A stretch of 64,000 nt of DNA from Vibrio palustris (GTDB lineage: Bacteria > Pseudomonadota > Gammaproteobacteria > Enterobacterales > Vibrionaceae): contig NZ_AP024887.1 in NCBI RefSeq assembly GCF_024346995.1, forward strand, positions 930,001 to 994,000, written 5' to 3'. Shown in pieces: positions 1-7,493 of the stretch. A program made the position numbers and the translations under genes. Positions within the stretch are counted from its first letter, which is position 1. Each line of letters starts with the position of its first letter. Under the pieces are notes generated by a model. The model saw nothing but the letters and a program-made list of their open reading frames with translations, ran no database searches and was not told the DNA's origin.

Positions 1-1
1 A

Positions 2-394
2 AGTATATTTAAATGCATATGGGAGCAAGACTTGAATGAGCTCCCAAACTATCCAGTAATTTACTACGGCTGGGCTTATATAAATAGGCTTTACTCGGAT
101 GCGGGGTTTCAGATTAAATTCAAGAAGAAATTCAAGAAAGGCGATGATGAATATACGAGCACAATAATGGTTGCTGACCGCTTGGTCGAAAGCTATAAAA
201 TAAAAAAGTTAGTTGCAACAAGGATCGAAAAAATAAATGCACAAGATAAGCCAACAGCATTTGTATTTGTTTATGGTTCTCCAAGTGAGAACACATCAAA
301 AGCAGATAAAAAATATGCCAACTTCTCCATAACAAACCTAGACATGATAGACATTAATTATGATTGTCCGTTGCCAAAAGAATATAACAAGTAA
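2..394 (+). CDS. Integron cassette protein of unknown function, 5' end outside window
   Basis: The reading frame is open from the first bases of the window through to the TAA at 392-394, so the start codon probably lies upstream. The TTG at 32 is the only internal start candidate near the edge, and coding sense continues to its left. The visible product is about 130 residues, lysine-rich in the middle (KFKKKFKKG), with no signal peptide or membrane segment. I do not recognise the family. The stop codon overlaps the left end of an attC-like site, which marks it as an integron cassette gene. Confidence 0.6.
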   Translation, partial: SIFKCIWEQDLNELPNYPVIYYGWAYINRLYSDAGFQIKFKKKFKKGDDEYTSTIMVADRLVESYKIKKLVATRIEKINAQDKPTAFVFVYGSPSENTSKADKKYANFSITNLDMIDINYDCPLPKEYNK

Positions 395-437
395 AGCCAG
401 CCGACGTATAAATGCGCGGCTGCTTTAGGCGTAGCAT
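385..437 (+). repeat. attC site, short and degenerate
   Basis: The site runs from TAACAA at 385 to GTAGCAT near 431. Its middle, with AGCCAGCCGAC and GCGCGGCTGC, is partly self-complementary. Compared with the site at 9316-9370, which precedes the second copy of the same kinase cassette, the right core reads GTAGC instead of GTTAGC. It has lost one T and may recombine poorly. Confidence 0.6.
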
Positions 438-448
438 GCAGGAATAAT

Positions 449-958
449 ATGAAGAAAATTCTCATCATTGGTAATTCTGGCTCAGGAAAGAGTTGGTTGT
501 CGAAACAGTTGTCCTGCAAACTTCAGTTGCAAGAAGTTAACTTGGACTCGATTGTATGGGAGCCAGGTGGCTATAATCAAAAACGCTCCACCAGAGCAAT
601 CGAAAATGAAATTACTAGTATAAAGTCTCAATGTAACTGGGTAGTTGAAGGAGTATTTGGTGCTTTAGCTGAACAGCTTGTTTTTTCTGCTGACATGCTG
701 TTATTTTTGGATTTGGAATGGGCCGAGTGTGAAAGTTCTCTTTATGCTCGTGGCTCGGAGAGCTCTAAGCAACTTAATGAGGATCAGGCGGAGAAGAATT
801 TTCGTGAATTATTGAAATGGGCTTCTGAATACTCGGTTCGAGAATCCAAAAGTTCAAGACAGTTCCATCAGCAATTGTTCAGTGATTTTCACGGTACTAA
901 AGTACGTTTTACTACGCGCTCTCAAGTGAATGAGTTTGTAGCGGAAACAACATGTTAA
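449..958 (+). CDS. P-loop nucleotide kinase-like cassette protein (copy 1)
   Basis: The product has 169 residues. Walker A is GNSGSGKS at residues 8-15, directly after the first beta strand (KKILIIG), the layout of adenylate-kinase and shikimate-kinase-like P-loop proteins. The substrate is unknown. An AGGA ribosome site lies 7-10 bases before the ATG. The stop codon overlaps an attC site. An almost identical copy lies at 9383-9892. The two proteins differ at only two positions (Arg/Gly in RST(R/G)AIE and Ile/Met in NE(I/M)TS). The family assignment rests on the P-loop fold alone. Confidence 0.8.
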   Translation: MKKILIIGNSGSGKSWLSKQLSCKLQLQEVNLDSIVWEPGGYNQKRSTRAIENEITSIKSQCNWVVEGVFGALAEQLVFSADMLLFLDLEWAECESSLYARGSESSKQLNEDQAEKNFRELLKWASEYSVRESKSSRQFHQQLFSDFHGTKVRFTTRSQVNEFVAETTC

Positions 959-1080
959 CAAGGCATTTAAGAGGGATTCTCAACGCTTGGCATTTTTGCT
1001 TCTACTTCAAATTTAGTGTTTATGGCACAATGATTTAGGATGGGTGGAGGCGTTGTTCATCCCTTAATGCGGCGTTAGCA
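956..1080 (+). repeat. attC site, VCR-like (about 125 bp)
   Basis: It starts with TAACAAGGCATTTAAGAGGG at the kinase stop codon and ends in GGCGTTAGCA. It is nearly the same as the site at 9890-10014, with a few substitutions in the right arm. Length and sequence fit the long VCR class of Vibrio chromosomal integrons. Confidence 0.85.
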
Positions 1081-1093
1081 CCAAGGAGGAAGT

Positions 1094-1630
1094 GTGAAAG
1101 TAGTCTCATTAAGTAAAGATTCCGAACACCAATTTTCTAAAGGAACATGTGAGTCGCTAATTTTCTTGAAAGGCCATGGAATTGAAGGAGACGCACATTG
1201 TGGTGTTACTGTGAAACATCGCTCTCGTGTTAAGGCAGACCCCACGCAGCCCAATTTACGACAAGTCCATTTAGTTCATTCTGAGTTAATATCAGAACTT
1301 AAAATCTCCGGTTTCAACGTAGATGCTGGGACTATCGGAGAAAACGTTCTTACTGAAGGTGTAGACTTATTATCGCTACCTAGAGATACATTGATTAGCC
1401 TCGGTTCACAAGTTGTATTGAAGGTTACTGGTTTAAGGAATCCGTGTGCTCAGCTTGATAATTATCAGTCAGGTTTAACGAAGGCAGTTCTAGATCGAGA
1501 TAAAGATGGTAATTTGGTTCGTAAAGCTGGAATAATGGCAGTTGTTAAAGAAGGCGGAATTGTAAAAGTTGGAGACAGCATTTCGCTAAAGATTCCTCCA
1601 GAACCACACATAGCACTTGAACGAGTATAG
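1094..1630 (+). CDS. MOSC-domain protein
   Basis: The product is 178 residues, starting at GTG 1094 after a strong AAGGAGGAA ribosome site. It resembles MOSC (molybdenum cofactor sulfurase C-terminal) domain proteins: the segments GHGIEGDAH, RQVHLVHSEL, GTIGENVLTEG and TGLRNPCAQLD contain the typical G-x-x-G-D-xH, G-E-N and conserved Cys (NPCAQ) features. Stand-alone MOSC proteins are thought to bind or transfer sulfur or molybdenum cofactor, but the exact role of small cassette-borne members is unknown. Its own attC is missing: TAG is followed by TGCTAACAA and then almost at once by the next gene. Confidence 0.85.
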   Translation: MKVVSLSKDSEHQFSKGTCESLIFLKGHGIEGDAHCGVTVKHRSRVKADPTQPNLRQVHLVHSELISELKISGFNVDAGTIGENVLTEGVDLLSLPRDTLISLGSQVVLKVTGLRNPCAQLDNYQSGLTKAVLDRDKDGNLVRKAGIMAVVKEGGIVKVGDSISLKIPPEPHIALERV

Positions 1631-1654
1631 TGCTAACAATCACAGGGAGACTTT

Positions 1655-2083
1655 GTGAGTCCTATCCGCGAGGCGGTAAAATCCGATCTAAATGGCATAG
1701 TGGAAACCTCGAGGAGTCTTGGTTATCCCATGCGCGAAATCACGGATGTAGAGAACGACCTGGCTGAGCTCATTCGTTCGGAACGTGACCGTCTGTGGGT
1801 GTTCACAGTTGACGCCGCTGTCGTGGGCTGGCTGCACGCCTACGTCTCTATACGGGCAGCATCGACCGCCTTCGTCGAGATCTGCGGTCTGGCTGTGCAT
1901 CCGGAACATCAGCGACAGGGTATTGGATCTGCCCTCGCGTCTCATGCGTCGGACTGGTCTGCCGAAAAGGGCTTAAAACTCCGTGTTCGTTGTAGCTCGG
2001 TGCGTGAGGATACTCACGAGTTATATAGGAAGCAGGGTTTTTCGACTGTGAAGACCCAGCTAGTCTTCGATAAAAACTTGTAA
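1655..2083 (+). CDS. GNAT family N-acetyltransferase
   Basis: The product is 142 residues from GTG 1655, with AGGGAGA about 7 bases upstream. The acetyl-CoA binding motif VHPEHQRQGIGSALASHA (around residues 79-96) is the classical Q/RxxGxG/A motif of GNATs, followed by LRVRCSSVREDTHELYRKQGF, which is the usual motif B. Substrate unknown; small-molecule or antibiotic acetylation is possible. Base composition is more GC-rich than the flanking cassettes, suggesting a different source. It lies only 24 bases after the MOSC gene with no intact attC between them, so the two probably move as one fused cassette. Confidence 0.88.
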   Translation: MSPIREAVKSDLNGIVETSRSLGYPMREITDVENDLAELIRSERDRLWVFTVDAAVVGWLHAYVSIRAASTAFVEICGLAVHPEHQRQGIGSALASHASDWSAEKGLKLRVRCSSVREDTHELYRKQGFSTVKTQLVFDKNL

Positions 2084-2155
2084 CAATGCCATGCACCGGA
2101 TGCCAAAAACTCTGCTTCGCTCCGTTTTTGCCACCGGTGATGGCGAACGTTAGTT
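2081..2155 (+). repeat. attC site
   Basis: It starts with TAACAATGCCATGCACCGG at the GNAT stop codon and ends GAACGTTAGTT. The arms (CACCGG/CCGGTG and CAAAAACTC/GTTTTTG) are complementary and would fold into the single-strand hairpin that integron integrases use. Confidence 0.8.
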
Positions 2156-2176
2156 AGCAAAAGGAAATTGAGGCTT

Positions 2177-2755
2177 ATGTGGATAGAAAAAAGCTTAATT
2201 GAAGGTCATTATGTTGCTCTTGAACCTCTTACTTTAGATCATGTTCCGGCATTGATTGAGGCAGTTAAAGACGGAGAGCATTGGAAGCTATGGTTCGCTA
2301 ATGTACCAAGCCCAGAAAAGATGCATCGCTATGTCAGTGATGCCATCACTCAGATGCTTCTAGGTAATATCGCCTATGCGGTGAGAGACAGAATGACTAA
2401 TAAGATAGTAGGGTCGACTCGTTATTATGGCGTTGATGATTCAAATAAACGGGCTTTGATTGGTTATACTTGGTATGCAAATTCGGCTAGGGGAACTCTG
2501 ATAAATACAGAGTGTAAATATCTTCTCCTCAAACAGTTATTTGAGAGGTACGAGGCAATTGCAGTAGAGTTTCGAACTCATGTTGGCAATACAGTTTCTC
2601 GAAAAGCTATTGAACGGTTAGGTGCAAATCAAGACGGTATTTTACGCAACCATCAAATACTAAAGGATGGTTCTGTAAGGGACACGGTTGTTTATTCAAT
2701 TATTGATTCAGAGTGGTCTGAAATTAAGCAAGTGTTGCTAAAAAAGCTCAGCTAA
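2177..2755 (+). CDS. GNAT family N-acetyltransferase
   Basis: The product is 192 residues (MWIEKSLIEGHYVALEPLT...). I chose ATG 2177 because AAAGGAAA at about 2158-2165 is well spaced for it; an in-frame TTG at 2168 is too close. The opening, LIEGHYVALEPLTLDHVPAL, and the later GNTVSRKAIERLGANQDGILRNHQ are typical of the RimJ/RimL-like GNAT subgroup, in which residues N...S..AIE(R/K)LG follow the acetyl-CoA site. The substrate is unknown. The gene is a single cassette between two attC sites. Confidence 0.85.
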   Translation: MWIEKSLIEGHYVALEPLTLDHVPALIEAVKDGEHWKLWFANVPSPEKMHRYVSDAITQMLLGNIAYAVRDRMTNKIVGSTRYYGVDDSNKRALIGYTWYANSARGTLINTECKYLLLKQLFERYEAIAVEFRTHVGNTVSRKAIERLGANQDGILRNHQILKDGSVRDTVVYSIIDSEWSEIKQVLLKKLS

Positions 2756-2836
2756 CAAACTGCTCAAGAGGGATTGGCATTTTCGCTTAGCTCAAGTGTA
2801 GCCAAGTGTTTCTCACGTATTAATTGGGCGTTATAG
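2753..2836 (+). repeat. attC site
   Basis: It starts with TAACAAACTGCTCAAGAGGG at the stop codon of the preceding GNAT gene and ends TTGGGCGTTATAG. It is a VCR-like site of about 84 bp. Confidence 0.8.
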
Positions 2837-2863
2837 CTAATGTGAAAATTTGGAATTATCAAA

Positions 2864-3274
2864 ATGGAAAACATAGAAAAAGATTTGTATGACGCAGCGG
2901 CACAATTAATCGAGTCTCGTTATCCTATTGGCTGGGGTGGGGCTGCAGCCGTTAGAACCGAATCGGGAACAATTTTAACTAGTGTTGCTCCAGATGTAAA
3001 AAATGACGCTTTATCACTATGTATGGAAGTAGGGGCTTATTTGGAGGCTCACAAATTAAATGAAGCAATCACGCATTCGTTGTGTATCTGTCGAGAAGAC
3101 GAAAAAGGTGAGTTTTTGGTTCTATCACCTTGTGGTATTTGCCAAGAGCGTTTAGCTCACTGGGGCGGTGACGTAAAAGCGGCAATAACCACAGAAGAGA
3201 ATCAATTAGTTTTTAAAACTCTTCGAGAGCTCATGCCGCATCATTGGTCTTTGGTTAATGGATCTGCGTTATAA
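2864..3274 (+). CDS. Cytidine/blasticidin deaminase-like zinc enzyme
   Basis: The product has 136 residues. The zinc-binding and catalytic signature of the cytidine deaminase superfamily is present: C-x-E in LCMEVGAYLEAH (Cys53, Glu55) and PCGICQE (Cys90, Cys93). With Cys at the first ligand it is of the C-x-E/PCxxC type, used by small tetrameric cytidine deaminases and blasticidin-S deaminase. It could deaminate free cytidine or a nucleoside antibiotic; the sequence does not decide this. No signal peptide. It is flanked by attC sites. Confidence 0.8.
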   Translation: MENIEKDLYDAAAQLIESRYPIGWGGAAAVRTESGTILTSVAPDVKNDALSLCMEVGAYLEAHKLNEAITHSLCICREDEKGEFLVLSPCGICQERLAHWGGDVKAAITTEENQLVFKTLRELMPHHWSLVNGSAL

Positions 3275-3346
3275 CAATTTGCTCAAATTGACAGCTAACG
3301 ATTAGCACTATTGGTGTGGTTGAGTTTGGTATTTATGGCGTTAAGA
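3272..3346 (+). repeat. attC site
   Basis: It starts with TAACAATTTGCTCAAATTG at the deaminase stop codon and ends TATGGCGTTAAGA. Confidence 0.75.
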
Positions 3347-3566
3347 TAAATTTTTTAAAGTACGTTAGCTGTAATTTAGTTCAGTGTTAAATTTCCAAGC
3401 TTACAGAGCGTCAATAATTACCTGGGGCACACACCGTTAACTATTCGTATATAATAGATTGACATTTTTCAAGGGTAGTAAGTTACATCACTCAAGTGAC
3501 TTTGGTTTTGGCAGAGATAAACATACCTCGCGATTAACGCAAAATTTTTCTTTAATGTAAGATAAT
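3347..3566. other. Non-coding lead of the MFS cassette with an extra attC right core
   Basis: There is no gene in these 220 bases. A second right-hand core, CACACACCGTTAAC, sits at 3428-3441 and is repeated exactly at 5730-5743, where it ends another attC site. The stretch 3347-3436 is therefore probably the remnant of a lost cassette, and the MFS cassette starts at about 3437. The remaining 125 bases are AT-rich and could carry a promoter for the transporter. Confidence 0.5.
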
Positions 3567-4736
3567 ATGAAATTAAATAACAAAACAAAACTATTTTTGT
3601 TTGTCATGATTAATAGCATAGGAAATTGGCTAACATTTACCGCGCTATCATTGAAGCTTCTTGAGGAGTATGGTGTTGAGCACGTTACAATTGGTTTGCT
3701 TATTCAGTCAATCCCATCTGTATTACTATCTAAGTATGTAGGAAGAGTATCTGATCAATTTTCAATAAAGAATTTAGTGATATACAGCCAAGTACTGTTA
3801 TCATTAAGTATTTTAGGTATAGTACTCAACGATAATATATACATGATATATATTATGATGATAGTCTCATCAGTTATTAGAGTTTTCTATACGCCTGTTT
3901 TCAACAGTCTTATTGGTGAATTCACCGCAACACTTGCAAGTAGAACTCAATTTTATACTCAACTTTCTGCGGCAGGTTCCTTTGCAATAATGGCATCTCC
4001 GGCGTTGGGGGCTTATATATCTCTTGAAATGGGGTTGAATTTCTTACTGATTATTGACTTTTTTTCTTATTATGTTTCATTATTTTTTATACTAGACATT
4101 CTCCGTCAACAATTTAATAAAAAAACAGCTACAAAAAGCTCTTCTAACTTAGCATTCAATTTTTTACATTCACCAGAAAAAATAAAAGCCATTATGATAG
4201 TATGGTTTCTATTTTTGTTTTCTGGTGCCGCTTTGAATGCAGTTGAGTTTCCAGCTCTTTCCTTTAACGGTTTTGAACGAGAACAAATAGGTTATATCGT
4301 CGCAGCGTGGGGGGTAGGTGGCTTCATGTCGCTATTTTTAGGAAATAAAATTAATTCTGTTAGCAGCTATTTAATGAGTGTAGTGTTAATACTAGTTTAC
4401 TTTGTTATTATATACAGTGATAATTTTAATGTTGTTTTCTTTATGTTTGTTATTGGTGGCTTATCAATGACGATAATATCAGGAATTACAAAATCAAAAA
4501 TTCAAAACAACATTGATGCTGAAGATGTGTTATCAATCTCTGTATGGACCTATATAAATAAAGGCACTGGGTTAATAAATGTTGTAATATACGTGTTTTT
4601 CTCGATTTCTTTTTTTTGGTTTAATGAATGTGTTAGTTATCTTTCGTTTTTAGGGTTTTCGCTAATTTATGTTATCTCGTATTTAATTTATAGTAAATAT
4701 GACGTAACCGTTCACCAGCACCGGATTGACAGCTAA
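3567..4736 (+). CDS. MFS transporter (cassette-borne)
   Basis: The product is 389 residues with about 12 hydrophobic segments and the N-terminal opening (NKTKLFLFVMINSIGNWLTFTALSLKLLEEYGVEHVTIGLLIQ, here split by a helix break) typical of major facilitator permeases of the MFS_3/enterobactin-exporter-like type. The loop 2-3 motif is degenerate (SKYVGRVSDQFSIKNLV, compare G-x-x-x-D-R). The likely role is proton-driven efflux of a small molecule; the substrate is unknown. It is AT-rich. It is unusual for a cassette in having more than 120 bases of its own leader. It ends TGACAGCTAAAAAG, and the expected TAACAA start of an attC is not intact. Confidence 0.85.
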   Translation: MKLNNKTKLFLFVMINSIGNWLTFTALSLKLLEEYGVEHVTIGLLIQSIPSVLLSKYVGRVSDQFSIKNLVIYSQVLLSLSILGIVLNDNIYMIYIMMIVSSVIRVFYTPVFNSLIGEFTATLASRTQFYTQLSAAGSFAIMASPALGAYISLEMGLNFLLIIDFFSYYVSLFFILDILRQQFNKKTATKSSSNLAFNFLHSPEKIKAIMIVWFLFLFSGAALNAVEFPALSFNGFEREQIGYIVAAWGVGGFMSLFLGNKINSVSSYLMSVVLILVYFVIIYSDNFNVVFFMFVIGGLSMTIISGITKSKIQNNIDAEDVLSISVWTYINKGTGLINVVIYVFFSISFFWFNECVSYLSFLGFSLIYVISYLIYSKYDVTVHQHRIDS

Positions 4737-5165
4737 AAAGTGTGACAAATCGCACTGTATCCCATTTTGCCTATTGAGTGACATTATGCTGACTGCATGA
4801 CTATCCGAGTTATGCGACCCATTGCGCTATTACTAAGATAGATAGTAAGTACCATCGTTAACAGAATAGCTTTGATGTTCACCTCGCTCAGGGAGAATGA
4901 GAGAGTGGCAATGCAGGATTAATATTACGGGTGTAATGTTGCGATTCTTTTGGGTGAAAACTAAATAAATAAGACATCCATATTTTATAACTTTAACAAA
5001 AGTAGGCAGTCGACGTGAGAAAGCCCACGCAACGACTACAAACAATCAAGTGTGTTTTTGGCGAAATTCATTAGATCAGAATGAGCAATACGCATCTACT
5101 CATTGTTTTATAAAGAAATTATGAGGGGATTCGTAAGAGTTGGGCGTTATCTGAATAGGGACATT
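4737..5165. other. 429-bp gap: degenerate attC and a cassette without a clear gene
   Basis: GTTATGC at 4809-4815 could be the right core of a degenerate attC beginning at the MFS stop. From there to 5040 I see no convincing gene on the plus strand. A leftward open frame (4833-5045, 70 codons) has no recognisable family or clear ribosome site, and I do not call it. A VCR-like attC occupies about 5040-5152. Confidence 0.45.
5040..5152 (+). repeat. attC site, VCR-like
   Basis: The left side begins near AACAATCAAG (5041) and the right side ends TTGGGCGTTATCT at 5140-5152. The inner AATGAG...CTCATT pair supports a folded structure. The right core directly precedes the next gene's ribosome site. 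Confidence 0.55.
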
Positions 5166-5681
5166 ATGCAGCAAATAATTGAAAGTCATCGATTAATATT
5201 AAGACCGTTTTCTCTTGCTGATGCTAAGCATGTAGCAGAGTTGGCTGGTGACAAACAAATCTCAGAAATGACGGCAAACATTCCTTATCCATATAGTATC
5301 TCCGATGCTGAAAACTGGATACGTACTCACGAAACGTTATTTCTAAGTGGTAAAGGTGTAGTCTACGCTATTGTACTAAAAGCCACTTCAGAGGTAATTG
5401 GTGCGATTAGCTTTCCAAAGCTAGAAAATGGTTTAGGTATTCTTGGCTATTGGCTAGGAGTGCCCTACTGGGGCAGTGGCTATGCGACAGAAGCATCGAA
5501 AAGTTTGATTTCATTTTCCAAAGAGCATTATGGTTTAACCAAGTTACAAGTCATGCATTTAGTTGGAAATGAGCGCTCAAAGTCAGTAATTAAAAAGCTT
5601 GGTATAAAATACGTGGGCGATCAGGTGAACCGGATGCAAGGTAAAGAACGTGAAGTCAGTGTTTATATGTCAGAGGTATAA
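5166..5681 (+). CDS. GNAT family N-acetyltransferase (RimJ/RimL-like)
   Basis: The product is 171 residues, starting at ATG 5166 (MQQIIESHRLILRPFSLADA). This start is chosen because the attC core GGCGTTATC ends just before it, AGGG lies 5 bases upstream, and R-L-x-L-R-P-F is the normal N-terminus of this family. An upstream in-frame ATG at 5103 lies inside the attC. The motif LGVPYWGSGYATEASKSL is the acetyl-CoA binding site (Y/WxGxGxA), and VGNERSKSVIKKLG is the second conserved motif. Such enzymes acetylate amino groups of proteins or small molecules; the target is unknown. Confidence 0.88.
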   Translation: MQQIIESHRLILRPFSLADAKHVAELAGDKQISEMTANIPYPYSISDAENWIRTHETLFLSGKGVVYAIVLKATSEVIGAISFPKLENGLGILGYWLGVPYWGSGYATEASKSLISFSKEHYGLTKLQVMHLVGNERSKSVIKKLGIKYVGDQVNRMQGKEREVSVYMSEV

Positions 5682-5688
5682 ATTCACA

Positions 5689-5744
5689 TAACAAGATAAT
5701 TGGGCACTCGCTCTAGGAATTAATTGAGACACACACCGTTAACG
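5689..5744 (+). repeat. attC site, short
   Basis: It runs from TAACAAGATAATTGGGC to CACACACCGTTAACG, about 56 bp. The last 14 bases repeat at 3428-3441. Confidence 0.55.
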
Positions 5745-5759
5745 AGAATAGGAGCAAAT

Positions 5760-6356
5760 ATGGACATTGCTGTACTAACTTTTGATGGATTTAATGAACT
5801 GGATTCATTTATAGCCGCGGGCATTTTGAACCGAATGAAAGACGCTGGTTGGAATGTACAAATAACGAGTCCATCCCAATACGTCACTTCAATGAACGGG
5901 GTGACAATTCAATCTCAGCAACCTCTAGAATTTGCCAATCAAGCCAACGTTGTCTTATTTGGTAGCGGCGCACTCACGCGCGATATTGCTCAAGACAGAG
6001 AGATACTTTCAAGGCTAAAGCTAAACCCTGAAACTCAGTTAATTGGTGGGCAATGTTCAGGTACATTGCTCATGTCAGTACTTGGTTTACTGCATCACAT
6101 ACCCGTTTGTACCGATTTAACAACGAAACCTTGGGTGATCGAATCAGGGGCGACTGTTTTAGATCAACCTTTTTATGCTCAAGGTAATCTTGCAACCGCA
6201 GGTGGGTGTTTGTCATCAAAGTACTTGGCTGCGTGGGTGATTAGCAAGTTATCGGGTAGGGCAGACGCTGAATCAGCAATTTATTATGTTGCGCCAGTTG
6301 GTGAAAAAGAAAGTACTGTTGAGCACTGTATGTCAGTAGTCGGTGCATATCTATAA
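5760..6356 (+). CDS. DJ-1/PfpI family protein
   Basis: The product is 198 residues, starting at ATG 5760 with AGGAG at 5750-5754; an in-frame ATG at 5724 lies inside the attC. MDIAVLTFDGFNELD is the usual start of the DJ-1/PfpI (class I glutamine amidotransferase-like) fold, Glu14 matches the conserved acidic residue, and LIGGQCSGTLLM carries the nucleophile-elbow Cys99. Members act as glyoxalases, chaperones, isonitrile hydratases or transcription-regulator domains; this one has no DNA-binding domain. The stop codon is followed within a few bases by the broken end of an integron integrase on the other strand, with no attC between. Confidence 0.88.
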   Translation: MDIAVLTFDGFNELDSFIAAGILNRMKDAGWNVQITSPSQYVTSMNGVTIQSQQPLEFANQANVVLFGSGALTRDIAQDREILSRLKLNPETQLIGGQCSGTLLMSVLGLLHHIPVCTDLTTKPWVIESGATVLDQPFYAQGNLATAGGCLSSKYLAAWVISKLSGRADAESAIYYVAPVGEKESTVEHCMSVVGAYL

Positions 6357-6357
6357 T

Positions 6358-6785
6358 AATTCTTAGACACTCACTGATTCTAAGGCCGCTACCATACAGC
6401 AATGCAAAAATAAGCCTCTCTCGCTCGCTGTCAATGTGGTCAATAATCGATTTAACCTCAGTAGCAGATAGTACCGACGGTAAACGCCGACCTTGCTTAG
6501 CATGCTGAAAACCAAGATCTCCAAGTGGCTGTGCAAGCGCTTTATTATACAAAAATGCGAGCGCATTCAGAGCCGATTTCTGAGTGTTGATCGCTACATG
6601 TTGCTCGGTTGCTAGAAACGAAAGAAATGCTCTAACCTCGTTTGCTCCTATCTGATTAGTATGCTTTAGGTTATTGCACCTGATGAAATAACGAATCCAA
6701 TACAAGTAGGTTTTTCCGTTTTCATGCTGTAGCCCCGTACACGCAACTCACTTCTGAGGTGACTGATAAATGGACTGGAACACAT
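6358..6785 (-). pseudogene. intI: Integron integrase intI remnant (frameshift, 3' half missing)
   Basis: Read leftward, ATG at 6785-6783 has AAGGAG 7 bases upstream and opens MCSSPFISHLRSELRVRGYSM then KTEK. A run of five A's (T-run at 6711-6715) lacks one base; past this shift the frame continues TYLYWIRYFIRCNN and on through VRAFLSFLA, LNALAFLYNKAL, RRLPSVLSATEV and FALLYGSGLRISECLR. This is the N-terminal and early catalytic part of a tyrosine recombinase of the IntI type, ending just after the first catalytic Arg (LRISE). It stops at about 6358 where the DJ-1 cassette begins, so the C-terminal half with the remaining catalytic residues is gone. The protein cannot be active. Confidence 0.88.
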
Positions 6786-6817
6786 CGACCACTCCTTGTG
6801 GATACATTACCTCTTTA

Positions 6818-6833
6818 CTGTATAAATACACAG
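6818..6833 (-). promoter_or_regulatory. LexA (SOS) box upstream of intI
   Basis: CTGTATAAATACACAG matches the CTG-N10-CAG consensus with an AT-rich core. It lies about 33 bases upstream of the intI start codon, where intI promoters are known to be repressed by LexA. It supports the reading that this was a functional SOS-controlled integrase gene. Confidence 0.8.
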
Positions 6834-7144
6834 TTTATTTTTATGTTTGCCAGTTGGATGCCTGTTTTTATGACCCGAATAGTGTTTTTTTGCTTAGTTT
6901 GTCATAGTCGTGTCAATGAAAGTGTATTAATATCAATCATTAACCAATTTATCAGCCAGAATAACGCGCTGTGGATAAATGATATAACGCGCATGCTCGA
7001 ATTTGTATTTTGAGTTGCTTTGGGATAAGTCTTAAAAGTGTTTTTAAAACAGCCTTTTAAAGGTGGTTTTTTGAACTCTCATGTACAGCGCAAACGCGCA
7101 TGCGCACTATTAAAATGTTATGCACCTAAGAAGGAGGCAAGCCA
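6834..7144. other. intI-attI intergenic region with candidate attI
   Basis: No gene is supported here. A rightward 84-codon frame starting at 6759 overlaps intI and its LexA box and is rejected. The layout (leftward intI, then a leader, then the first rightward cassette) is that of an integron platform, so this should hold attI and the cassette promoter. GTTATGC at 7117-7123 is the likely crossover core. TTGTCA at 6899 and TGTATT at 6923 (18-base spacer) are weak promoter elements for the cassettes. Confidence 0.55.
7105..7123 (+). repeat. Candidate attI core, repeated at 8531-8549
   Basis: CACTATTAAAATGTTAT at 7105-7121 recurs exactly at 8531-8547. In both places it ends in a GTTAT recombination core directly ahead of a cassette gene, and neither copy has the folded structure of an attC to its left. 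Confidence 0.5.
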
Positions 7145-7393
7145 ATGTTAGAACTTCGACCAAACTGTGAGTGCTGCGACAAGGACTTACCTCCGGAATC
7201 GACAGGTGCAGTAATCTGTACTTTTGAATGCACATTTTGTGCTGAGTGTGCTGAGGATGTCCTTAATCATATCTGTCCAAATTGCTCAGGGAACTTAGTG
7301 CCACGGCCTATACGCCCTGTAGCTGCACTTAGAAACAACCCGGCATCTACCACCCGCGTACTAAAAGAAGGTGGGTGCGTAGCCAATGCATAA
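7145..7393 (+). CDS. DUF1272 zinc-ribbon protein
   Basis: The product has 82 residues and eight or more cysteines in paired motifs: CECCDKDLPPES, ICTFECTFCAECAED and HICPNCSGNL. This is the DUF1272 pattern, a small protein expected to bind two metal ions, function unknown. AAGGAGG lies 7-8 bases before the ATG. It is the first cassette to the right of the intI/attI remnant, so it would have been closest to the cassette promoter. Confidence 0.88.
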   Translation: MLELRPNCECCDKDLPPESTGAVICTFECTFCAECAEDVLNHICPNCSGNLVPRPIRPVAALRNNPASTTRVLKEGGCVANA

Positions 7394-7462
7394 CAAGCGC
7401 ATTAAAAATCGCCCTGCGGGCTGGACGTCGCTGACGCTCCGCCTTTTATGCGAGCGTTATGC
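7391..7462 (+). repeat. attC site
   Basis: It starts with TAACAAGCGCATTAAAAA and ends ATGCGAGCGTTATGC, about 72 bp with complementary arms. Confidence 0.8.
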
Positions 7463-7493
7463 GCTTTTATCGTATTGAATAAATTGGAACATA

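Noticed and set aside
4833..5045. Leftward 70-codon frame between the MFS cassette and the next attC
   Set aside because: No recognisable family and no good ribosome site; its start lies at the edge of an attC-like site.
6759..7013. Rightward 84-codon frame
   Set aside because: It overlaps the intI start, its ribosome site and the LexA box, which explain the sequence better; the protein resembles nothing.
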